Source: BQJD01 sp964350265
GTDB taxonomy: Bacteria > Pseudomonadota > Gammaproteobacteria > Arenicellales > CAJQKF01
DNA: 37,536 nt
Assembly (NCBI GenBank): GCA_964350265.1
Contig: CAYGJZ010000041.1
Span: 1-37,536 of the forward strand
Direction: 5' to 3'
Shown: in pieces, positions 9,538 through 16,903 of the stretch
Position numbering within the stretch: the first letter of the stretch is position 1
Layout: every line of letters starts with the position of its first letter
Position numbers and translations under genes: made by a program
Notes under the pieces: model-generated
Database searches by the model: none
Told to the model about the DNA's origin: nothing
Seen by the model: only the letters and a program-made list of their open reading frames with translations

Positions 9538-9565
9538 GGTCATGCCGGCATCGGCCGGCATGACC
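9538..9565. terminator. Perfect 12-bp-stem hairpin between convergent genes
   Basis: Arms GGTCATGCCGGC and GCCGGCATGACC pair perfectly around the tetraloop ATCG. It lies between the stops of the VC0807-family gene and the convergent cytochrome c' gene, where a bidirectional terminator is expected. There is no T-run on either side, so it may act as a factor-dependent terminator, an mRNA 3' stabiliser or a REP-like element. Confidence 0.65.
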
Positions 9566-9576
9566 GCGAACCCCGT

Positions 9577-10020
9577 TCAGTCGGTGCGGTAGTCGTCGTG
9601 GCAGCCCTTGCACGAGCCGCCCAGGGTGCGCAGCGCGGCGCCCATGTCGCCGTTGCTGTCGAAGGCCTCCTTGACCCCGGCGGCCGCCATCTCGAACTCC
9701 TTCACCGCGGCAGCGAAGCCCTCGGCATCCGACCAGATCTCCGCCGCGGCACGGGTATCGCCGTCCGCCGACTCGGCCGGGAAGATGTCCTTCACCACCG
9801 GGGCGATGCCGGCCATGCCGTTGACATGGGCGGCCATGTGCGAGGCGTCGCCGGCCTTGCTCCCGGCTATGGCGAACAGCGAGCCGGTGTGTCCACCGAT
9901 CACCTTCATCACGTTCTTGCGGTACTTGATCTGGTCTTCCGGTTCGGCGGCTATGGTGCCGGCCGGAATGCTCATCGCTGCCACGATGAGCAGGGCGGTT
10001 GTGGTTCGCTGGCTGTTCAT
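9577..10020 (-). CDS. Cytochrome c'
   Basis: Periplasmic class II c-type cytochrome, a four-helix bundle with one high-spin heme; relatives bind NO and may protect against nitrosative stress. The 147-residue precursor has a signal peptide (MNSQRTTTALLIVAAMSIPAGTIAA) and the mature part starts EPEDQIKYRKNVMKVIGGHTG, with the usual RxxxM region that places the distal side. The single heme motif CKGCH is close to the C-terminus (GGSCKGCHDDYRTD), as is diagnostic for cytochrome c'. The ATG at 10018-10020 has an AGGA ribosome site; upstream in-frame codons are not needed. It is monocistronic: the next gene on this strand is 136 bp upstream. Confidence 0.9.
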   Translation of the reverse strand: MNSQRTTTALLIVAAMSIPAGTIAAEPEDQIKYRKNVMKVIGGHTGSLFAIAGSKAGDASHMAAHVNGMAGIAPVVKDIFPAESADGDTRAAAEIWSDAEGFAAAVKEFEMAAAGVKEAFDSNGDMGAALRTLGGSCKGCHDDYRTD

Positions 10021-10156
10021 GGCGTCCTCGCCTGCTGGCTGGTTCGGGTTGGCAAAACGCGGCGGATGCCGCGTGCCGTCATTAGGCAACGGAATCGAGG
10101 TCGAAATCCACGGGGCTTACCAGATGTTAACGTTGATCCGGCACGGTGCCCGCCGT

Positions 10157-11506
10157 CTACAGCGCCACCTTCTCAAGACCGTGGTAGCGCGCGAAACACT
10201 GGTTGAGGAAGTGCCGCGCGTCGATGGTGATGTCGCGGGCGAAGCGCCGGCCGCGATTGATCTCCCGGCCATGGGTGGTCCAGCGCTCCGTGAAACGAAG
10301 CGGCGGCAGCTTGACGGCCAGCTGGCCCCGCTGGCGCGCCGCCGTGATCAGCGCATGCCGCTCCGCTTCCTGGCGATCGATGCGCTCGTAGACGCGGTAG
10401 ATGGTGCGCGCATCGACCACCAGCATCACCGCCACCAGGGCACAGGCGACGAGGGCGGCACGGCGCAGCGGCGGGTGCCATCCCGGCTGGAACAACTCGC
10501 GCGGAAACAGTGCCAGCGCGGCGAGCACGAAGAACCACTGGGACACGAAGGCCACCCGTCCGGTGAACACCACCACCGGCGCCCCGATGGTGGCATAGGC
10601 GGCCAGCACGCCGATGGCGGCGAGGGCGGCGGCGGTGCAGGCCCGCCGAGCGAGGTCCGGTGGACGGCGCACCAGCGCCACCGCGAGGAAGGCGATCACG
10701 CTGAGCAGGATCAGCGGATCGAGATGGGCCAGCAACTGCGAGGTAATTCCCGCCAGGCGGGCGGGCAGCGGTTCCACCGTGCCCACCGCGTCGACCCGCG
10801 CATAGTTGCCCGGCGCGGCCAGCAGCACGAGGGTGCCCACCAGCCACAGCCCGTAGCCGGCCTTCAGCAGGCCCGGCCAGCGCGGCATGCCGCCGAACCG
10901 GGAGGCGAGCAGCGCGGCGCCGGCCACCACCACCACCGCCACCGACAGGTTCTCCAGCCACATGCCGCCGAGCAGGCAGGCAACCAGCCAGGCGCAGGCC
11001 GCGACCGGCCGTGCTGCGAAGGACTTCGCCGACCCGGCACGAATCCAGGGCAATGCGCAGGCGGTGGCCAGCAGGGCGCCCCAGAAGAACTGGATCGAGC
11101 CGGTCTTCCACAGTACCGCCTCGCCGAAGTTGGCGGTGGCGAACCAGGCCAGGGAGAGAAAGACGACCACGAAGACCAGGCCACCGGCGCCACCGACGCC
11201 GCCGAACACCATCAGCAGGGCGGCGCCGGCGAGGAACAGGAACAGGCCGTTCAGCACCGCCAGTACCACCATGCCGTGTCCCTCGCCGGAGAACACCAGG
11301 TGGTTGAGCACCATCACCGGGAAGCGACCCGACCATCGACGATACTCGCCGATGGCGGCGTCGACGGCGTTCGCCAGGCTCATGCGCTCGTGGGCGCGGC
11401 ACAGGTCGTCGGCGAACATCGGCACGTGGAGCTGCAACAACGCGAGGTAGGCGCCGAACACCGCCAGCAGGGCAAGCGCCGCCAGCGGGCGCGCTTCAGT
11501 CGTCAT
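10157..11506 (-). CDS. Polytopic membrane protein, DUF6056/Gtr-like
   Basis: A 449-residue protein with about 11-12 membrane segments and a soluble C-terminal tail of about 80 residues. The first periplasmic loop carries VPMFADDLCRAHERMS, with the acidic DD pair and a later WSGRFPV, the arrangement of GT-C type polyprenol-phosphate-sugar glycosyltransferases and of DUF6056 proteins. The start ATG (11504-11506) overlaps the end of the GtrB-like gene by 11 bp, so they form one transcriptional unit. The combination suggests GtrB makes undecaprenyl-phosphate-sugar in the cytoplasm and this protein transfers the sugar to a surface glycan in the periplasm, as GtrC/GtrIV proteins do. Acceptor and sugar are unknown. 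Confidence 0.6.
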   Translation of the reverse strand: MTTEARPLAALALLAVFGAYLALLQLHVPMFADDLCRAHERMSLANAVDAAIGEYRRWSGRFPVMVLNHLVFSGEGHGMVVLAVLNGLFLFLAGAALLMVFGGVGGAGGLVFVVVFLSLAWFATANFGEAVLWKTGSIQFFWGALLATACALPWIRAGSAKSFAARPVAACAWLVACLLGGMWLENLSVAVVVVAGAALLASRFGGMPRWPGLLKAGYGLWLVGTLVLLAAPGNYARVDAVGTVEPLPARLAGITSQLLAHLDPLILLSVIAFLAVALVRRPPDLARRACTAAALAAIGVLAAYATIGAPVVVFTGRVAFVSQWFFVLAALALFPRELFQPGWHPPLRRAALVACALVAVMLVVDARTIYRVYERIDRQEAERHALITAARQRGQLAVKLPPLRFTERWTTHGREINRGRRFARDITIDARHFLNQCFARYHGLEKVAL

Positions 11507-12491
11507 CGCCGTCTTCGCCGACCCCGGCCCGTTCTTCGACCACGTACAACGGTCGCCGCTTGGCCTCCACGAACAGCCGTGCCAGGTATTCGCCGATGAT
11601 GCCCAGCGAGAGCAACTGGATGCCGCCGAAGAACAGCACCACCGTCAGCAGCGAGGCGTAGCCGGGGATGTCGACGCCGTGCACCAGCACGCGCAGCACG
11701 ATGACCACGGCATAGGCGAAGGCCAGCAGCGACACCACCGCGCCGATGTACAGCCACAGGCGCAGCGGCACCGTGGTGAAGCCGGCGATGCCGTCGAGAG
11801 CGAAGTTCCACAATCGCCAGTAACTCCACTTGCTGCTGCCGCGGGCACGCTGCGGACGCTCGAAGGGCACGCCGATGGACGAGAAGCCGACCCAGGCGAA
11901 CATGCCCTTCATGAAGCGGTTGCGCTCGGGCATCCGGCGCAGGGCATTGATCACCTTGCGATCCATCAGGCGGAAATCGCCGGCATCGGCGGGAATGTGT
12001 TCCCGCGACAGGCGATTGAACAGGCGGTAGAAACCGGTGGCCGATACCCGCTTGAGCAACGAGTCGGCCTGGCGGCGGGTACGCACCCCGTAGACCACGT
12101 CGTGGCCGTTGCGCCAGTGCTCGACGAAACGTGGCACCAGCTGCGGCGGATCCTGCAGGTCGACGTCGATGGGCACCACGACATCGCCGCGGGCATGCTC
12201 GATGCCGGCGGTCAGCGCCGCCTCCTTGCCGAAGTTGCGCGAGAAGCCGAGCAGCGCCACGTCGTCCCGGGCCGCGGCCAGTGCGCGCAGGTGTTGGCGC
12301 GTGCTGTCGTTGGAGCCGTCGTCGACGAACAGGTACTCGAAGCGGAACGAGTGCCCGCTGCAGGCCGCGTCCACCGCCTCGACGAATCCCGCCAGCGCCT
12401 CTTCCTCGTTGTACACCGGCACCACCAGCGTCAACAGCGGCACCGCGCGCCGTCTTCGCTCAACCTTGTCTTGATCCGGGGGTGCGTGCAT
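11496..12491 (-). CDS. GtrB-like bactoprenol-phosphate glycosyltransferase
   Basis: Family 2 glycosyltransferase (331 residues) that transfers a sugar, usually glucose, from its nucleotide form to undecaprenyl phosphate at the inner membrane. Visible motifs are LTLVVPVYNEEEAL near residue 22, LFVDDGSNDST, IDVDLQDPPQLVP (metal-binding DxD-like) and RFMKGMFAWVGF, followed by two C-terminal membrane helices (about 235-255 and 270-295) typical of GtrB/DPMS-type enzymes. The ATG at 12489-12491 was chosen because it precedes the catalytic domain by a normal distance; the ribosome site is weak. No GtrA-type flippase gene is visible nearby. It overlaps the downstream membrane-protein gene. Confidence 0.85.
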   Translation of the reverse strand: MHAPPDQDKVERRRRAVPLLTLVVPVYNEEEALAGFVEAVDAACSGHSFRFEYLFVDDGSNDSTRQHLRALAAARDDVALLGFSRNFGKEAALTAGIEHARGDVVVPIDVDLQDPPQLVPRFVEHWRNGHDVVYGVRTRRQADSLLKRVSATGFYRLFNRLSREHIPADAGDFRLMDRKVINALRRMPERNRFMKGMFAWVGFSSIGVPFERPQRARGSSKWSYWRLWNFALDGIAGFTTVPLRLWLYIGAVVSLLAFAYAVVIVLRVLVHGVDIPGYASLLTVVLFFGGIQLLSLGIIGEYLARLFVEAKRRPLYVVEERAGVGEDGDDD

Positions 12492-12692
12492 GGGTTCCAC
12501 GAGGGGCCGACCGCGCGGCAGTGACAACGATTCTAGCAACAATCCCCGCACCGGACATGGGCCGGCTGGCAGCACTGTGGGCAGAGTGCTGGCTTGCCAC
12601 GCATCACGTGCCGACTACAATTTTTCGAGGCGGCACGTGGCTCGACCACGTCGCCGTGTTCGCAAACGCATGTCGACAGAAGGAGTGTGCAC

Positions 12693-13259
12693 GTGGACAA
12701 CAACAACCAAGAACGCAACGTCATCGAGGCCACCAGCCTGCGCGGCTGGCTGCACGACGAACTCAACGGCGTGTTCGAGCGGCGCTGCGAAGAGCCCAGC
12801 GATGACGTCCGCGCCTACCTGGTCAACCTGCTGTATCACTTCTCCCGTTCCGACCGCTTCTTCGAGTGGCACCAGGAGCAACTCACCATCCGCCCGCTGG
12901 CATTGCTCTACGGCGAGGCGCTGCAGGCGCGCAGCCTGCATGAACGGCGCCAGATGCTGCGTCGCCTCGGCGACATCGCGCTGTTCATCGCCGGCGTCTT
13001 CGGACCGAGCCTGGAACGCAAGGTGGTCGGCGTGGACTATTACGTGAGCATGGGCGGCGGCGCCTACGACTGGCTCTCCGACAGCCTGGCACGCAGCCAG
13101 GTCGATGCCATGCATTCGCAGACCTTCGCCGAGCTGGCCGGCCGGTTCGCCGCGCTGGTGGAAGCCCTCGACGACTTCGCCCTCGGCTGCGGGCTGCGCG
13201 GCCAGTGGGAGGAACCCCGGCCCGGGGCCATCCGGCCGACCGGCGCCTGGCAGCACTGA
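12693..13259 (+). CDS. Unrecognised protein, first of a two-gene unit
   Basis: A 188-residue soluble, mainly helical protein with no signal peptide or membrane segment; I do not recognise the family. Notable conserved-looking stretches are SLRGWLHDELNGVFERR, DDVRAYLVNLLYHFSRSDRFF, GDIALFIAGVFG and VDYYVSMGGGAYDWLSD. GTG at 12693-12695 is preferred because AGGAG (12681-12685) sits 7 bp before it; a GTG two codons earlier is too close to that site. It is separated by 1 bp from the next gene, also unrecognised, so the two probably form a functional pair. It is divergent from the gtrB-like gene across a 201-bp gap in which I see no clear motif. Confidence 0.75.
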   Translation: MDNNNQERNVIEATSLRGWLHDELNGVFERRCEEPSDDVRAYLVNLLYHFSRSDRFFEWHQEQLTIRPLALLYGEALQARSLHERRQMLRRLGDIALFIAGVFGPSLERKVVGVDYYVSMGGGAYDWLSDSLARSQVDAMHSQTFAELAGRFAALVEALDDFALGCGLRGQWEEPRPGAIRPTGAWQH

Positions 13260-13260
13260 C

Positions 13261-13917
13261 ATGCCGCTGGCCGAGTTCCAGCAGCAGCTGGAGCTGCTCT
13301 ACGACGTTCGCCTCGAGCAGCAGGTCGACGACTACCTGGTGACCGATCCACGCTGGCGCACCGGTGTCGCCGACGCCGGCCAGCCGCCGTCGGCGGAGCA
13401 GTTGCTGTTTCACCAGGACGACGACGAGCTGCTGGTGTCCCTCTACCTGGACCAGGCACTGGTCGACGAGATGCGCAGCACCGACCCCTTCCAGCGGCTG
13501 GACCCGGGCCTGCTGGCCTCCTTCTGCACCGTGCTCGAAGGGGTCAGTCACTTCGTCTACCTGGTCTACAACGCCGGCCACGAACGACCGGTCAGCCTGC
13601 TGGAACTGGAACTGCAGGCCGAGGTGGACAAGTTCTTCGTGGTCAGCACGCTGTCGGCGCGCCAGGGGCGCACGCTGCACCACGGCGCGCTGGTACGCTG
13701 GCTGTTCGACCACTGCACCTTCGACCCGGCACTGGATGCGCCGCGACAGCGTCGCTACCGCCAGGCCAACCGGCTGGCGCGCGCCTTCTGCGCCCGCGCC
13801 GGGGACGGTGCAGCGGGCGAAGCGGAGACGGTGCGCGAGCTGCGTCGCTTCTATCGCAAGCGTCACCGGGACAAGTTGCACAGCGCGTTGTCCGGCGGGG
13901 TCCTGCGCGCGCCGTGA
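13261..13917 (+). CDS. Unrecognised acidic protein, second of a two-gene unit
   Basis: A 218-residue protein without signal peptide or membrane helices; family not recognised. The N-terminal part is acidic and helical (FQQQLELLYDVRLEQQVDDYL, FHQDDDELLVSLYLDQALVDEM), the middle holds FCTVLEGVSHFVYLVYNA and LLELELQAEVDKFF, and the C-terminus is strongly basic (ELRRFYRKRHRDKLHSAL). The acidic body with a basic tail suggests a nucleic-acid or partner-binding role, but this is only inference. The ATG at 13261 is 1 bp after the upstream stop, indicating translational coupling. It converges on the Mrr-like gene with 25 bp between the stops. Confidence 0.75.
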   Translation: MPLAEFQQQLELLYDVRLEQQVDDYLVTDPRWRTGVADAGQPPSAEQLLFHQDDDELLVSLYLDQALVDEMRSTDPFQRLDPGLLASFCTVLEGVSHFVYLVYNAGHERPVSLLELELQAEVDKFFVVSTLSARQGRTLHHGALVRWLFDHCTFDPALDAPRQRRYRQANRLARAFCARAGDGAAGEAETVRELRRFYRKRHRDKLHSALSGGVLRAP

Positions 13918-13942
13918 GCGGCCAGCGCCGACGCGCGGCGGA

Positions 13943-14848
13943 TCAGCGCAGCGGCAGGGTAAAGCGGCAGCGCGGGTGGTTCATGCAGCCCCAGAACTCG
14001 CGTCGACCGGGCCGGGCATGGCCACGCCTGCGCAGCACCAGCTTGACGCCGCAGGCAGGACAGGTCGGCGTGCTGTAGTCCCCCGCCACCGCCACCTGGG
14101 TCAATGCCGCGCGCACCTCGCCACCCAGCGAACGTACCCGGCTGCACAGCACCTCGCCGCTGACCAGGCCGATGCGGTGTCGCGAGGCAAAGCGCTCGGC
14201 GCTCCTGGTGAACCCGCACACCGAGAACACCATGCCCTCGCCCACCTGCCGGGCACGCAGGGTGCCGAGAAAGTCGCGCACCATGGCGAGCGTCACCGGT
14301 CCGTCGCCGGCCACGCACTTGACCACGCTCATCAGTTCGCCCTTGCCGGGCAGGAAGACCTCCAGGTCCACCGCGTCCTTGGCACCGAAGCCGGTCTCCA
14401 GCACCTCGTAGTTCAGGCAGCGCAGGTATTCCGCGCAAAGGATCTCGAAGCGGCGCCACTCCATGCGGCGCAGCAGGCCGTAGCTGATCTCCTCCACTTC
14501 CGACGGCAGCGGGAAGCGCGTCGTGCGCGATGGCTTCGACGCCGCTGCCTGACCGTGCTCAACGGGCGGTGCCTCGCCTTGCTCCGCCGGTAGCGGGGTC
14601 TCGACACGGCTCGGCCGGGCGCGCCCGAAGGCCGCCAGCCCGGCAAGAATGAGCGCGAACAGCGGCAGGGCAACCTTCAATACGCCGAGGAAGTTGGCGA
14701 GGAAGTTGTGCGCGAAGACGACCTCCGCCGACGGCCGGCTATCCACCCACTGGCGGACGACCTGGTGGGCCGCGTCGATGGCGAGGAAGCAGGCCACCGC
14801 CAGCGCCAGGTAGATCCACCACGGTATGCCGGGTTTCGATTGCGCCAT
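13943..14848 (-). CDS. Membrane-anchored Mrr-like nuclease-fold protein with zinc ribbon
   Basis: A 301-residue protein in three parts. Two membrane helices lie near residues 8-30 and 55-75. After a linker comes an Mrr/PD-(D/E)xK restriction-endonuclease-like domain (about 120-235: WRRFEILCAEYLRCLNYEVLET, AVDLEVFLP, MSVVKCVAG). The C-terminus is a topoisomerase-I-type zinc ribbon (CPACG and CMNHPRC). In active Mrr proteins the lysine strand normally reads (E/Q)xK; here it reads VVK, so the acidic or Gln position is replaced and catalysis is doubtful. The ATG at 14846-14848 gives a compact start; in-frame starts upstream are possible. There is no methylase next to it, so it is not a classical restriction system. 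Role unknown. Confidence 0.75.
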   Translation of the reverse strand: MAQSKPGIPWWIYLALAVACFLAIDAAHQVVRQWVDSRPSAEVVFAHNFLANFLGVLKVALPLFALILAGLAAFGRARPSRVETPLPAEQGEAPPVEHGQAAASKPSRTTRFPLPSEVEEISYGLLRRMEWRRFEILCAEYLRCLNYEVLETGFGAKDAVDLEVFLPGKGELMSVVKCVAGDGPVTLAMVRDFLGTLRARQVGEGMVFSVCGFTRSAERFASRHRIGLVSGEVLCSRVRSLGGEVRAALTQVAVAGDYSTPTCPACGVKLVLRRRGHARPGRREFWGCMNHPRCRFTLPLR

Positions 14849-14948
14849 GGGCTGCACCGTCGGCAAGTCCTTCGTCACCGCCACCCTTGGCGGCATCGAT
14901 GCGGAACGCACAACACCATGTCGTTCCCGGACTTGATCATGTCGGTCC

Positions 14949-14963
14949 AGCATATAGTATGCT
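14949..14963. promoter_or_regulatory. Inverted repeat upstream of sdaA
   Basis: AGCATA-TAG-TATGCT is a perfect 6-3-6 inverted repeat in the 167-bp divergent gap between the Mrr-like gene and sdaA, and contains a -10-like TATAGT. It may be an operator or promoter element for sdaA; no regulator can be named from the sequence. Confidence 0.35.
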
Positions 14964-15015
14964 GCCGGTGGATGCCACAATCCCACCCGGACCACCCTTT
15001 CACGCGGCACACGTC

Positions 15016-16419
15016 ATGTCTTCCACCGGCACATTCGACCTGTTCAAGATCGGCATCGGCCCATCGAGTTCCCATACCGTTGGCCCGATGGTGGCGGCGC
15101 GACGCTTCGCCCTGGCGCTGGAAGAGGACGGCAAGCTCGATGCGCTGAAAGGCATCCGCTGCGAGCTGTTCGGCTCTCTCGGCGCCACCGGTCGCGGCCA
15201 TGGCAGCGACAAGGCGGTGATGCTCGGCCTGACCGGCGACGATCCGCGCACCACCGACACGCGTACCGCCGACGAGCGGGTCGAGCAGATTCGTCGAGAC
15301 GGCACGCTGCTGGTGCTCGGTCGCCAACGCGTGCCCTTCGTCGACCGCACCCACCTGGTCCTGCACAAGCGACGCTCGCTGCCCTTCCACCCCAACGGCA
15401 TGCGTTTCATCGCCCAGGACGGCGACGACAACGTGCTCGCCGATCGCTGCTACTACTCGGTGGGTGGCGGCTTCGTGGTCGACGAGGCGGCAACCCGCGG
15501 CGACGACCCGCTTACCGAAGCCGAGATCGAACTGCCCTACCCCTTTACCTCCGGCGCCGAGCTGCTTGCCCTGTGCGCCCGCGACGGCATCGGCATCAGC
15601 GACCTGATGCTGGCCAACGAATGCGCGCGCAGCAGCGAGGCCACGGTGCGCGCGGGGCTGCTGGAGATCTGGCAGGTGATGCGCGAATGCGTCGACACCG
15701 GCTGTCGCACCGAAGGCGTGCTGCCCGGCGGCCTGAAGGTGCGCCGACGCGCGCCCGACCTGTTCCGCTCGCTGAACGCGCGCAGCAAGGACATCGGCTC
15801 GCCGCTCGGCACCATGGACTGGGTGAACCTGTACGCGCTGGCGGTGAACGAGGAGAACGCCGCCGGCGGCCGCGTGGTCACCGCGCCCACCAACGGCGCC
15901 GCCGGCATCGTGCCGGCGGTGATGCACTACTACTGGAACCACTGTCGCGGACCGAGCGAGGATGGCATCGTGCGCTTCCTGCTCACCGCCGCCGCCATCG
16001 GCATCCTGTTCAAGACCAATGCCTCCATCTCCGGCGCCGAGGTCGGCTGCCAGGGCGAGGTGGGCTCGGCCTGCTCGATGGCCGCCGGCGCCCTCGCCGA
16101 GGTCCTCGGCGGCACCCCGGAACAGGTGGAGAATGCCGCCGAGATCGGCATCGAGCACAACCTCGGGCTGACCTGCGACCCGATCGGCGGGCTGGTGCAG
16201 ATCCCCTGCATCGAGCGCAATGCCATGGCCTCGGTGAAGGCCATCAATGCCGCCCACCTGGCATTGAGCGGCGACGGCCGCCACTTCGTTTCCCTGGACA
16301 AGGCGATCAAGACCATGCGCGAGACCGGCATGGACATGAAGACCAAGTACAAGGAGACCTCGCGCGGCGGACTGGCGGTGAACGTGGTCGAGGTTCCGGT
16401 CAACATCGTCGAATGCTGA
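15016..16419 (+). CDS. sdaA: L-serine dehydratase, single-chain iron-sulfur type
   Basis: Deaminates L-serine to pyruvate and ammonia using an oxygen-sensitive [4Fe-4S] cluster. The 467-residue protein contains both the regulatory beta domain, starting STGTFDLFKIGIGPSSSHTVGPM, and the catalytic alpha domain (TAPTNGAAGIVPAVMHYY). Cluster cysteines lie in ISGAEVGCQGEVGSACSM and LTCDPIGGLVQIPC, as in E. coli SdaA and SdaB. The ATG at 15016 matches the family N-terminus; an earlier in-frame ATG (14959) would add a proline-rich leader and overlap the inverted repeat. A GTG-started small gene follows 13 bp after its stop and could be cotranscribed. Confidence 0.95.
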   Translation: MSSTGTFDLFKIGIGPSSSHTVGPMVAARRFALALEEDGKLDALKGIRCELFGSLGATGRGHGSDKAVMLGLTGDDPRTTDTRTADERVEQIRRDGTLLVLGRQRVPFVDRTHLVLHKRRSLPFHPNGMRFIAQDGDDNVLADRCYYSVGGGFVVDEAATRGDDPLTEAEIELPYPFTSGAELLALCARDGIGISDLMLANECARSSEATVRAGLLEIWQVMRECVDTGCRTEGVLPGGLKVRRRAPDLFRSLNARSKDIGSPLGTMDWVNLYALAVNEENAAGGRVVTAPTNGAAGIVPAVMHYYWNHCRGPSEDGIVRFLLTAAAIGILFKTNASISGAEVGCQGEVGSACSMAAGALAEVLGGTPEQVENAAEIGIEHNLGLTCDPIGGLVQIPCIERNAMASVKAINAAHLALSGDGRHFVSLDKAIKTMRETGMDMKTKYKETSRGGLAVNVVEVPVNIVEC

Positions 16420-16432
16420 GCCGCGTGTCGTC

Positions 16433-16903
16433 GTGTACCGGCTGAAGCCGGGCACCAAGCGCGACCTGCATCGGCAGTGGCGCCTGCCCGACCGCATCTT
16501 CTTCGGCTTCGGCGCCTGCCACGTGCTGGCGCAAAGCTTTCTCGACCGCTTCCCGGCGGCCGGCTTTCGTGCCCTGTGGATCCGTCCCGCCCCTGGCTGG
16601 TCCGGTCACCACGTGGTGGTCACCAACGGCGTGACCAGCTACGACTACCATGGCTACTCGCGCCACACCACGCTCCTGGCCCACTACTTCCGCCAGTACC
16701 GGCTCGCCCATCCGGGCTGGTCGGCGCAACTGGTGGCGGTGCACGGCTCGCTGTTCGACGACGCGCTACGCGCGCGCCTTGGCATGAACATGCGCGGCCC
16801 CACCCAGTACCTCCACGATGCGCGTCCGCGCGCCCGGCGCTTTCTCGAACGTCACCGGGCGGGCCATGCCGTGCACGTGCCCGGCTACAGCACCGCCAGG
16901 TGA
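16433..16903 (+). CDS. Conserved-looking protein of unknown function with Cys/His motif
   Basis: A 156-residue soluble protein starting with GTG at 16433. Distinctive features are RIFFGFGACHVLAQSFL near residue 25, WSGHHVVVTNGVTSYDYHGYS in the middle and MRGPTQYLHDARPRARRFL near the end. The order of a Cys at a helix start, then a His on a strand, then an Asp/His strand looks like the layout of a papain-fold cysteine hydrolase, but I cannot assign a family and do not claim activity. It lies 13 bp after sdaA on the same strand; its last 19 bp overlap the convergent DUF1513 gene. Confidence 0.7.
   Translation: MYRLKPGTKRDLHRQWRLPDRIFFGFGACHVLAQSFLDRFPAAGFRALWIRPAPGWSGHHVVVTNGVTSYDYHGYSRHTTLLAHYFRQYRLAHPGWSAQLVAVHGSLFDDALRARLGMNMRGPTQYLHDARPRARRFLERHRAGHAVHVPGYSTAR

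Noticed and set aside
10157..12491. Serotype-converting prophage remnant
   Set aside because: gtr genes often travel on phages, but no integrase, att-like repeats or phage structural genes adjoin.
12693..14848. Complete restriction or phage-defence island
   Set aside because: No methylase, helicase, toxin or recognised defence partner is visible; only an Mrr-like domain with an altered catalytic motif.
14875..16497. Open frame of 540 codons antisense to sdaA
   Set aside because: A shadow of sdaA; no motifs and biased composition.
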